Positions 26,816-34,567 of a DNA stretch of 64,000 nucleotides are shown piece by piece. Made by a program: the position numbers and the translations under genes. The notes under the pieces are model-generated. The model searched no databases and was not told where the DNA came from. It saw only the letters and a program-made list of their open reading frames with translations. The stretch's first letter is position 1, and each line of letters opens with the position of its first letter. The stretch is from PSRF01 sp051000815. Its GTDB lineage: Bacteria; Acidobacteriota; Blastocatellia; Pyrinomonadales; Pyrinomonadaceae. The stretch lies in contig JBPCNX010000093.1 of assembly GCA_051000815.1 (NCBI GenBank), positions 1-64,000 of the forward strand. The letters run 5' to 3'.

Positions 26816-27781
26816 ATGCTGATCTCCTTCCTGGTTTTCATTTTTGGACTGTTTCTGGTGTTTGGAGCCTACCTGCTCGCGACGCACGGAACGGATGCGA
26901 AGCGCGCACGCCTGCAACGGCGACTCTCTGATGCTCTGCTTCATTCGGCACGTACTGAGGACGTCGAAGTTGTTCTCGCGCGCAATGAGTTGATGAGCGA
27001 GATCCCCATGCTGAATCGGTCGCTGATTCGGCTTCAGGCGGCGATGCAGTTGAAACGGATGTTAGACCAGGCCGATTTGCATATAACACCTTCGCGCCTG
27101 GTCATGTTCTCGGCAATGGCAGGGATGATGGGGGCATTGGCGGCATCAGTCGTTACCATTTCTATAGTGTTCATGCTTGTTAGTGGACTTGTGTCAGCGG
27201 CAGCGCCCTTCGCGCATGTTTGGTGGAAACGCAAGAAGCGCTTCGATGCTTTTCTGGAGCATCTGCCTGATGCGTTGGATTTGATGAGCCGCGGGCTATC
27301 GGCCGGGCATGCCTTCTCAGAAGCGCTGCAAATGGTCTCAGCCGAGATGCCGGAACCAATTGCCTCTGAGTTTCGCAAGACCTATGAAGAACAGAACCTG
27401 GGTCTCTCATTAAAGTTGGCCCTGGAAAACCTTACGCAGAGAATGCCGCTGCTTGATCTGAAGATGTGCGTTACGGCGATTCTGATTCAACGCGAAACAG
27501 GAGGCAACCTGGCGGAGATCCTGGAAAAGGTTGCTTACACGATTCGCGAGCGATTCCGCATCATGGGCGACCTGAAAACCCTGACAACAAGTTCGCGCAT
27601 GTCCGCCTGGCTGCTTTGCGGTCTGCCCATCTTTGTTACCTTCGTGATTACGGTGATGAATCCGGAATACATGAGTGTGCTCTGGAAAGATCAGCGCGGA
27701 CATTACCTGATAGCCACCGCGTTGTTTTTGCAGGTCACGGGAATGTTGATTGTAAGGAAGATATTGAATATCAAGATCTGA
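26816..27781 (+). CDS. tadB: Tad inner-membrane platform protein TadB
   Basis: A 321-aa GspF-like (T2SSF) membrane protein. One N-terminal helix, two helices near 95-140, a cytoplasmic T2SSF domain (FDAFLEHLPDALDLMSRGLS) and two C-terminal helices are visible. TadB and TadC form the inner-membrane platform that couples TadA to pilin assembly. It starts 5 bp after tadA stops. Confidence 0.93.
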   Translation: MLISFLVFIFGLFLVFGAYLLATHGTDAKRARLQRRLSDALLHSARTEDVEVVLARNELMSEIPMLNRSLIRLQAAMQLKRMLDQADLHITPSRLVMFSAMAGMMGALAASVVTISIVFMLVSGLVSAAAPFAHVWWKRKKRFDAFLEHLPDALDLMSRGLSAGHAFSEALQMVSAEMPEPIASEFRKTYEEQNLGLSLKLALENLTQRMPLLDLKMCVTAILIQRETGGNLAEILEKVAYTIRERFRIMGDLKTLTTSSRMSAWLLCGLPIFVTFVITVMNPEYMSVLWKDQRGHYLIATALFLQVTGMLIVRKILNIKI

Positions 27782-27923
27782 AAACTGGTCTTAGGACTTT
27801 GGGCTTAGGTCTTTGATACGGAACCTAACCATCGTTCAGGGTCAAACCGAGCAGCGAAATCAAAGACCAAAGACCAAAAACCAAAGAGGCAAAACCTAAC
27901 GACCGAACTGGCAACCGAAGATC
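27782..27923. repeat. intercistronic inverted repeat between tadB and tadC
   Basis: The 142-bp gap is unusually wide for this operon. It holds GGTCTTTGAT (27808-27817) and ATCAAAGACC (27859-27868), perfect reverse complements. The word ACCAAAG/ACCAAAA is then iterated up to 27887. It may fold in the mRNA; no T-run follows. Confidence 0.5.
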
Positions 27924-28856
27924 ATGCTACTAGTCATCACCCTATCAACCTTCATCTGCATCTCCCTGATAATGATGGGAGCTTACTGGCTTCTCTACCG
28001 GCCCCAGAGCGCCTCCACTGAACGCTTGAGGAGACTCGGTGAAAGAGCGCCCGGTCCGATCACCGGTCCCGTCTCGCTCGAAGAAAACCGCCAGGCGTCC
28101 GAACTGGCGGAGAGGCTTGCATCACCACTGAATCGCCTGCTGCCACCTTCGGCGGCCGAAGCAAAGAAACTGCAAAAGCAATTGATGCAGGCAGGCTTTC
28201 GTTCTCCCGGCGCTCCAGTTATGTATCGGGCCGTTCAGCTCTTTTCACTGGCTGGTTTTCCAGCGCTGGTTGCGCTTATCTGCGCCGTGCTGGCGCGGCC
28301 TTTGAACAGCGCAGTGCTCTACATTCTATTTGCTTTCGTAATCGGCTTCTTCCTTCCCCGCTATGCCCTGCGTCGAATGATTCGCTCGCGCCAACAGCTC
28401 GTGCGCTGGGGCCTCGCCGATGCGTTGGACTTGATGGTCATCTCAATCGAAGCCGGGCTGGGATTGAACGCCGCGATGGTGAAAGTAAGTACCGAATTGC
28501 GAGAGGTGCATCCTGACATTTCTGACGAATTCGAGATGGCCAACCTGGAGATGCGTGTTGGCCGCGATCGCGAGGAGGCCTTGCGCAATCTCGCAGAAAG
28601 AACCGGCGTGGACGACCTTCGCAGTTTGGTCGCGATGCTAATCCAGACGGACAAGTTTGGTACTTCGATCGCCAAGGCAATCCGGGCCTTCTCGGATTCG
28701 CTGCGCACCAAGCGACGCCAGCGCGCTGAGCAGGCAGCTCAAAAAGCGGCGGTCAAGCTGCTTTTGCCGCTGGCCTGTTTCCTGTTTCCGACATTGTTTA
28801 TTGCCATCCTCGGCCCCGCAGCCCTCCAGTTGATAGACACGTTCAGCAAGATGTAA
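27924..28856 (+). CDS. tadC: Tad inner-membrane platform protein TadC
   Basis: A 310-aa GspF-like membrane protein with an N-terminal helix, a pair of helices at about 100-150, the T2SSF domain (WGLADALDLMVISIEAGLG; DDLRSLVAMLIQTDKFGTSI) and a C-terminal helix. It is the partner of TadB. It is separated from tadB by a repeat-bearing gap but is clearly in the same transcription unit. Confidence 0.93.
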   Translation: MLLVITLSTFICISLIMMGAYWLLYRPQSASTERLRRLGERAPGPITGPVSLEENRQASELAERLASPLNRLLPPSAAEAKKLQKQLMQAGFRSPGAPVMYRAVQLFSLAGFPALVALICAVLARPLNSAVLYILFAFVIGFFLPRYALRRMIRSRQQLVRWGLADALDLMVISIEAGLGLNAAMVKVSTELREVHPDISDEFEMANLEMRVGRDREEALRNLAERTGVDDLRSLVAMLIQTDKFGTSIAKAIRAFSDSLRTKRRQRAEQAAQKAAVKLLLPLACFLFPTLFIAILGPAALQLIDTFSKM

Positions 28857-28868
28857 AGGAGCCGGCTA

Positions 28869-29858
28869 ATGCACAAACGTAGATTAGTTGCCATTGCGAT
28901 CGCCTTGATGTTGACCTTTGTCGTTACTGCCATGTGGAGCGCTGCCACTATTGAGCGTGAGGGCGATCTCGACGCCAACATCATGGAAGACGCTGGTTCT
29001 TCCGTGGGAGAGGCTACTGAAGACTCTCCGGTGACCGAAAAGAAAAAGGGTGGAAATAAAGTCGCGCGGATTTTCGGCGCGCCCTTTCGAGCCCTCGGTA
29101 AACTCTTCGGCGGCAAGAGCAACAAGCTGCAACGCATGAGTGAGAACGACATGGACAAGTTTGAAAGTGTCGCCGTGATGAGGGTCGATGATCAACGGAG
29201 CCGCGACGCGAAGCAGACAAGTAACGCCAGTACTGCCAGGGAGCATCTGGCCGCGGGCCGTGCCTACTTGAATAAGGGTCAGATAAACGAGGCGATCTCG
29301 GCACTCTCGAGCGCGACCTCGCTCGATCCTAAGCTTGGCGAAGCCCACAACCTCCTCGGCGTTGCCTTCGCGCAGAAGGGACTGGCCGACCGCGCCAAAG
29401 ACTCTTACGAACGTGCTGTTAAGGCTGAACCCCAAGACGCCCAGGTTCTGAACAACCTGGGATTCACCCTCTATCAAAACGGTAACTACCGGGCCGCCGT
29501 GGATCGTCTGAAGCGAGCGGCGAAGCTCGCCCCGCGCGATGAGAGAATTTTGAATAACCTGGGACTCGCTCTTTGCCGACTGGGGAAATTCGAAGACGCC
29601 TACAGGAGTTTTGCGCGCGCCAATGGCGAGTTGACGGGTAATCTCAACATCGCTCGAATGCTGGAACGATTCGGCCGCGATGAAGACGCGATCAAGTATT
29701 ACGAGGGGGCGCGCCGGGTAGATCCCAATTGCACGTTCGCGCTCAGACGTCTTGCTGATCTGTATCAGCGAATTGGCAGGTCGGAAGAATCTCAGAACGC
29801 GCGCAACGCCCTGGCTGCGATCTCAGTTGAAGCTAACGTCGCAATGAGCGGGAAGTGA
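28869..29858 (+). CDS. tadD: TadD-like TPR protein
   Basis: A 329-aa protein. A signal anchor (about 7-28) is followed by an acidic then Lys/Gly-rich linker (EKKKGGNKVARIFGAPFRAL), and a TPR array from about 120 to 320 (AHNLLGVAFAQKGLADRAKD; VLNNLGFTLYQNGNYRAAVD; ILNNLGLALCRLGKFEDAY). In Tad systems TadD is a lipoprotein that helps the secretin assemble. No lipobox is obvious here, so membrane attachment may be by the N-terminal helix. It starts 12 bp after tadC. Confidence 0.85.
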   Translation: MHKRRLVAIAIALMLTFVVTAMWSAATIEREGDLDANIMEDAGSSVGEATEDSPVTEKKKGGNKVARIFGAPFRALGKLFGGKSNKLQRMSENDMDKFESVAVMRVDDQRSRDAKQTSNASTAREHLAAGRAYLNKGQINEAISALSSATSLDPKLGEAHNLLGVAFAQKGLADRAKDSYERAVKAEPQDAQVLNNLGFTLYQNGNYRAAVDRLKRAAKLAPRDERILNNLGLALCRLGKFEDAYRSFARANGELTGNLNIARMLERFGRDEDAIKYYEGARRVDPNCTFALRRLADLYQRIGRSEESQNARNALAAISVEANVAMSGK

Positions 29859-29883
29859 TCAGGCAAACCGGAGAGAAAAAGTG

Positions 29884-31224
29884 ATGTCACAAACAACCAT
29901 ACTCACACGGGGTGAAGTTGAAACCATGGGCCCGCCTGTTCCCGAGGAACTGGCAGACACGGGCGTAGCGGAGGGTTTTCTATGTGACCTGGCATTGAAG
30001 CATGTCGCAATGATGCCGGAGCCTACGACGACCGCAATTGCCGAACGACTATGCTTGCCGCGCACGCTCACCGAAGAGATTCTGCAAAAGCTTTACCGGG
30101 AGAAACTCATCGAAGTGCGCTTGCAGACAACTGTCGGCTCGACGCGGTATGCGATGCTGGATCACGGGTGGGACCGCCTTTCGCGACTGCTTTCGGTTTG
30201 CGGTTATACAGGCGCCGCGCCCGTCTCGCTGCGTGACTACGCTCACATGATGCGGCTTCAGTCGATCCCGTCCGAGTCAGCCACCCTTGAGACAGCGCGC
30301 TCGGCCTTCCACGATCTGGTGCTGCCGGAGTCGTTACTGCAAACGCTTGGTTGCGTTATTAACTCGCGGCGATCCCTATTTCTCACGGGTTTGCCCGGAA
30401 CCGGTAAGACCGCAGTTGCCGAACGCATTAATAATGCATTGCCGGGTGCGATCTGGATTCCTTACGCAGTTGAAATAGATGGCCAAATCATTCGCGTCTT
30501 TGACAGTCACTGTCACCGGATGGCCCCAGCGGACGAAACGCCGGTGGAACACGATAAGCGCTGGATACTAATCAAGCGCCCGCTCGTCATTGTCGGCGGT
30601 GAGTTGACGCTTGAAAATGCTGATCTGACCTGGAGCGAGTCAGCGAAATTTTATGAAGCTCCGTTTCAGATGAAATCGAATGGCGGCACTCTGGTAATTG
30701 ACGACTTTGGCAGGCAGAGAGTCTCGCCTCAGGACCTTCTGAACCGTTGGATCGTTCCCCTCGAACGGCGAATTGATTATCTCGCGCTGCACACCGGCAA
30801 GAAGATCGAGGTTCCTTTCGAACAACTCGTGGTCTTTTCTACCAACCTCGAAGAGAAAGATCTTACCGACGAAGCTTTCCTTCGGCGCATGGGCTATCGC
30901 GCCCGTGTAGAACCGCCGACGCCGGCTGCTTTCTCCGAAATCTTTAAACGCGCCGCTTACAACCGCGGGATAAGGTGCGACCAGCAAGTGCTCGACCACC
31001 TCTTGACCAAGTATCGGATGGAGCAGCGAGTGATGAAGGGCTGTGAACCGCGCGATCTCCTTGACCGCTCAACGGACATTTGTCTTCTCGAAGGACACCC
31101 ATTGGAGCTGACGCCGCACGTTCTGGACATCGCCTGGCGCAACTACTTTGGTACATCGCACTCGTTTGTGCATCAAGAGCGCCAGGCGGCGGCGAACCTG
31201 CCCGGCGATCCGTTAGAGCTGTAA
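29884..31224 (+). CDS. winged-helix plus AAA+ ATPase linked to the Tad locus
   Basis: A 446-aa cytosolic protein. Residues about 40-110 look like a winged-helix domain (TTAIAERLCLPRTLTEEILQ, then KLYREKLIEVR). An AAA+ ATPase domain follows with Walker A GLPGTGKT (169-176) and Walker B GGTLVIDDFG near 265. Sensor-like VFSTNLEEKDL and a helical lid complete it. It is not a standard Tad component. Its position inside the co-directional unit suggests a remodelling or regulatory ATPase for pilus assembly. ATG 29884 is preferred; a GTG directly before it is possible. Confidence 0.75.
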   Translation: MSQTTILTRGEVETMGPPVPEELADTGVAEGFLCDLALKHVAMMPEPTTTAIAERLCLPRTLTEEILQKLYREKLIEVRLQTTVGSTRYAMLDHGWDRLSRLLSVCGYTGAAPVSLRDYAHMMRLQSIPSESATLETARSAFHDLVLPESLLQTLGCVINSRRSLFLTGLPGTGKTAVAERINNALPGAIWIPYAVEIDGQIIRVFDSHCHRMAPADETPVEHDKRWILIKRPLVIVGGELTLENADLTWSESAKFYEAPFQMKSNGGTLVIDDFGRQRVSPQDLLNRWIVPLERRIDYLALHTGKKIEVPFEQLVVFSTNLEEKDLTDEAFLRRMGYRARVEPPTPAAFSEIFKRAAYNRGIRCDQQVLDHLLTKYRMEQRVMKGCEPRDLLDRSTDICLLEGHPLELTPHVLDIAWRNYFGTSHSFVHQERQAAANLPGDPLEL

Positions 31225-31250
31225 CGGAAACCGAGCTGCTTACAATAACT

Positions 31251-32255
31251 ATGACCCAAACCACTAGAGCCATCCGCAGTTTTTCCTTCGTCATGGCCCT
31301 GACATGCTGTGCGTTTTTTGTGACTGCTCACGCGAAGAAAACTTCCAAGCGCATGCCGCAGGTGCCGGAGCCTGTCGTTGAAGAGGCAATGCAGGAGGAG
31401 ATGGATAAGGCAGTGGTTCAACTGAAACTGAAGGACGGCACCCGCGTCACAGTGGAAGAGGCTTGGGAGAGCGAACAGGGTATCTGGTATCGACAAGGTG
31501 GAATGACTCACCTGGTAGCTCGCGATCGTGTTAAAGCGATCGAACGTGGCTCCGATGCGAAGCCAAAAGCAGTAAAGCCGATCGCCAAAGTCACCGAAGT
31601 TAAGGAATCTCCGAGCGAAACTGCCGAGCAGCCGGTTTGGATACATCTAATTGGCGGAGCGCGAGTGGAAGCGGATAGCGCTAATGAGCAAGCTAGCGGC
31701 GTTTGGTACAAGCGCGGTTCGCTTTCCATATTCATCGAGCGTAGCCGCATCGATCATATTGAGCGGGAGTCGCTGGCCGTAGCCGAATCTCCCAGAAGAG
31801 AGCGGGGATGGAGCACGGGGCGGCCTCGGATCGATGCTCTGATCAGACAAAACGGCGCGAAATATGGAGTCGATCCATATCTGATTTTTTGCGTCATGGA
31901 GCAGGAGTCGCATTTCAACGCTTATGCGTTGTCGCCTAAGGGGGCGCGCGGATTGATGCAGCTGATGCCAGGCACCGCAGCGCGGTTCGGCGTCCGACAC
32001 TCCTTTGATCCGGGACAGAACATCGCGGGGGGCACGCGATACCTGAAGCAGCTGATGGCGAAATTCAACGGCCGCGTAGATCTCGTGCTTGCGAGCTATA
32101 ACGCCGGCGAGGGTGCGGTTGTTAGATTTGGACATCGGGTTCCTCCGTACCGCGAAACGCGAAACTACGTAAAGCGGATCAGCTTCCGTTATCGCCAGGC
32201 TAAGTCTCCTTCGAGTTCTCCAACCCGCAACACTGTTAGTGCTGGTGGATTGTGA
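31251..32255 (+). CDS. lytic transglycosylase with duplicated N-terminal beta domain
   Basis: A 334-aa exported murein lytic transglycosylase. A signal peptide (about 1-28, ends TAHAKK) is followed by two copies of a 44-residue unit (56-99 and 129-172) sharing the core GIWY/GVWY-(R/K)-x-G and R-D/S-R-(V/I)-x-x-IER. The SLT domain follows, with catalytic Glu219 in EQESHFNAYALSPKGARGLM. It cuts glycan strands and could open the wall for the pilus. ATG 31251 is chosen by the signal peptide; a longer frame from 31080 overlaps the ATPase gene. It lies 26 bp after the ATPase gene. Confidence 0.88.
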   Translation: MTQTTRAIRSFSFVMALTCCAFFVTAHAKKTSKRMPQVPEPVVEEAMQEEMDKAVVQLKLKDGTRVTVEEAWESEQGIWYRQGGMTHLVARDRVKAIERGSDAKPKAVKPIAKVTEVKESPSETAEQPVWIHLIGGARVEADSANEQASGVWYKRGSLSIFIERSRIDHIERESLAVAESPRRERGWSTGRPRIDALIRQNGAKYGVDPYLIFCVMEQESHFNAYALSPKGARGLMQLMPGTAARFGVRHSFDPGQNIAGGTRYLKQLMAKFNGRVDLVLASYNAGEGAVVRFGHRVPPYRETRNYVKRISFRYRQAKSPSSSPTRNTVSAGGL

Positions 32256-32276
32256 TCTTTAAATAGGAGCTGGCCT

Positions 32277-33041
32277 TTGCTCAGTCGTCAAAGTCTCAGG
32301 ATTCGATTATTCGCGTTCTTAACGCTGACCTTGCTGTTTGTTTCGCCTCGCTCGGAGGCGGTCGCTCAGCGTAAGGACCGGCCGTTGACCAACGCGGCAG
32401 TCATCAAGCTGGTGCGGGCGGGCTTTAAAGAGAAAACTGTTATAGCGATCGTTCGTAATCGTCCCAATCGATTTGATCTTGATCCAGATCGCCTGATCGA
32501 GTTGAAGCAGAACGGTGTGGGCGAGAATGTCATCCTGGCGATGATGGCGCAGAACGATGCGACGTTCTTCGCTGACGAGGGGTTTAGTGACAACTCCTTC
32601 TTCAGAGAAAACAAAAAGAGCGGATCCAATGCCGCAGGTGATAGCGAGATGGACGTCTTCGGTTCGAGCGGCAGTTCGAGCGGAGAGACCCGTTCCCGAG
32701 GAGGAGAAAATGGGTCAAACCAGGGCGAGCTACTAACCACCGGCAGCGCGACAGTGCGCATCATTCGTCCGCCTACTGAGGCGGGCGGTGCAGCATTAAA
32801 ACTCGAGAAGACTCCCACCCTTAACAACCAGGCAATCATAAATCTGGTGGACGCTGGTTTCTCTGAAGGAACCATCATCAAGAGAATTGAGAACTCACCA
32901 GGCGATTTCGATCTGTCTCCCGCCAAACTCATCGAACTGCGAAAGCATCGTGTTACTGATCCGGTTATCGCTGCCATGACTACCGCCATGGACGGTTCCG
33001 AGGCAAAGTCCACTTCACCAAGTGGCAGTGAGAACAAGTAG
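32277..33041 (+). CDS. exported protein with two copies of a helical repeat
   Basis: A 254-aa protein of unknown function. TTG start 32277 has AGGAG eight bases upstream. A signal peptide (about 5-30) is followed by two copies of a unit of about 50 residues: 35-88 (NAAVIKLVRAGFKEKTVIAI, FDLDPDRLIELKQNGV) and about 182-236 (NQAIINLVDAGFSEGTIIKR, FDLSPAKLIELRKHRV). Each copy has the pattern LV-x-AGF, FDL-x-P, LIELK/R and V-x-x-x-V/P-I. A Ser/Gly-rich linker joins them. It is probably periplasmic. The TTG lies 21 bp after the transglycosylase stop, so it belongs to the same unit. Confidence 0.6.
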   Translation: MLSRQSLRIRLFAFLTLTLLFVSPRSEAVAQRKDRPLTNAAVIKLVRAGFKEKTVIAIVRNRPNRFDLDPDRLIELKQNGVGENVILAMMAQNDATFFADEGFSDNSFFRENKKSGSNAAGDSEMDVFGSSGSSSGETRSRGGENGSNQGELLTTGSATVRIIRPPTEAGGAALKLEKTPTLNNQAIINLVDAGFSEGTIIKRIENSPGDFDLSPAKLIELRKHRVTDPVIAAMTTAMDGSEAKSTSPSGSENK

Positions 33042-33045
33042 CGGC

Positions 33046-34179
33046 ATGCGGGGTTCGGATGGCATCAAGGTTCCCGCAGCCCTTCGCGTTCTGATATTCG
33101 CCTTTGTGGGCTGTCTGAGTTTCGCCTGCTGGAATGAACTTTGGCCGGGTTCCGCCCAGATAGCCAGACCGGCCACACCGCCGCAGCTTTCGCCCGCCCC
33201 ATCCACCCCCACTCCAACACCGACACCGACGCCGGCTTCTCAGGAAGTAGAACACGACATTGATCCTGATGATGTGATCTCCGTCGACACAACTGAGATT
33301 CTCCTGCCGGTTACCGTGCGGGACCGTAGCGCTCAACTGGTTTCCGGCCTCGCGAGAAACGACTTCAGAGTCCTTGAAGATGGAATTGATCAGCCCCTGA
33401 GTGATTTCAGTTTGCGTCAGGTTCCAGTAGATGTTGTCTTAATGGTTGACGCGTCTTCATCGGTCGCCTCCAACCTGGATGACTTTCGTAAAGCTGCCGA
33501 AGGCTTTGCTGCTCATCTTTCAGCTGACGATCGCATCAGCCTGATTCAGTTTGATGACCGAGTGCTGCTGCTGCAGGATTGGACCCGAAGTCTAGTCCAG
33601 TTGCGGCGTGCATTAAGACGTCTGACTCCAGGAATGTTTACAAGGTTCAACGACGCGTTACTGCTGGCCTCGCGCGATCAAATGCCCCGCAGGAATGCCA
33701 GACACGCCATCATTGTGCTTACCGACGGGATTGATAGCGGGAGGGGAACTACATTCGACACAGCCTTGCGCGCGGCCTTGCAGTCACAAACAACCGTCTA
33801 TGTAGTGAGCAACTCGGAGATCGAGCGAGCCAAGAAACAATCCGAGCTTGCAGCACTACTGTCAGGATCAGAATCGTCGTTGCGCTTCAACGAGCTGAAA
33901 ATCGGAGATCTCAGGCTGGGCTTGGCGGCGTTAAATGCGAGCGAGCGCAATTTGGATCAGTTGACTGGTGCTACCGGTGGCAGGCTCTACAAGCCCGGGT
34001 CTTTTGATGATCTGGAAAAGACCTACGCAGAAGTGGCGGAGGAACTGAGGCATCAATACGCTATCTATTATTCACCCCTCAATCGTAAACGCGATGGCGG
34101 CTTTCGCCGCGTCAAGGTTGAAACGCGGAATCCCGAACTCCGCGTCTCGGCGCGAATAGGCTACTTCGCTCCAAAATGA
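33046..34179 (+). CDS. VWFA-related domain protein (acidobacterial type)
   Basis: A 377-aa exported or anchored protein. An N-terminal hydrophobic segment (about 11-28, containing Cys) is followed by a Pro/Thr-rich linker (TPTPTPTPTPAS). The domain order is that of acidobacterial VWFA-related proteins: TVRDRSAQLVSGLARNDFRV, then the A domain with MIDAS DASSS, FNDALL and LTDGID. It closes with YAIYYSP and VKVETRNPELRVSARIGY. Such domains bind protein ligands via a metal ion, and here may act in adhesion with the pilus. The start is uncertain (GTG 33022 or ATG 33046). It is the last gene of the Tad region. Confidence 0.8.
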   Translation: MRGSDGIKVPAALRVLIFAFVGCLSFACWNELWPGSAQIARPATPPQLSPAPSTPTPTPTPTPASQEVEHDIDPDDVISVDTTEILLPVTVRDRSAQLVSGLARNDFRVLEDGIDQPLSDFSLRQVPVDVVLMVDASSSVASNLDDFRKAAEGFAAHLSADDRISLIQFDDRVLLLQDWTRSLVQLRRALRRLTPGMFTRFNDALLLASRDQMPRRNARHAIIVLTDGIDSGRGTTFDTALRAALQSQTTVYVVSNSEIERAKKQSELAALLSGSESSLRFNELKIGDLRLGLAALNASERNLDQLTGATGGRLYKPGSFDDLEKTYAEVAEELRHQYAIYYSPLNRKRDGGFRRVKVETRNPELRVSARIGYFAPK

Positions 34180-34567
34180 TTCCATAGAGGAACCCAGCAC
34201 ATCTCAGTCTTAGCTCGCCAGTCGACCCTTGAGGCAAGGCTTCACTACTCCCAAACCATCCCTCAGCTAGACATACTACTGCTCACGAGAAAAAACGTTA
34301 CGGCACCAGGTTCAGTAAGGCTCAAAATGGCACAGGTCCCTCTCACTTAAGCTGTTTGTGCCCTTGCGATACACTTTTCGATTAGGTTGGTTATGCTTTG
34401 TGGTCGGATTATCAGTCCCAACCCTAAGTATTTCTTCATTTAGATATGGGAGATGCTGGCGGCATGGTCATTGCCAGATGCTTCGTGTTAGTCTTCCGCT
34501 GTTTTTGGTGACTTCCCCGGCTGACAGCAATAAGAAAAATTCACAAAGAAGGAAAACGAGAGAAGCG
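34180..34567. other. intergenic region between the Tad unit and the radical SAM gene
   Basis: 388 bp. A long in-frame extension of the radical SAM gene starts at 34358, but it encodes an unlikely hydrophobic leader not conserved in such enzymes. I see no strong promoter hexamers, RNA gene or clear terminator. Confidence 0.35.

Noticed and set aside
31080..31250. 57-residue extension of the transglycosylase
   Set aside because: It overlaps the ATPase gene heavily; the signal peptide starts at ATG 31251.
34358..34567. 70-residue N-terminal extension of the radical SAM protein
   Set aside because: Hydrophobic and Cys/Arg-rich with no ribosome-binding site; the family-like N terminus begins at ATG 34568.
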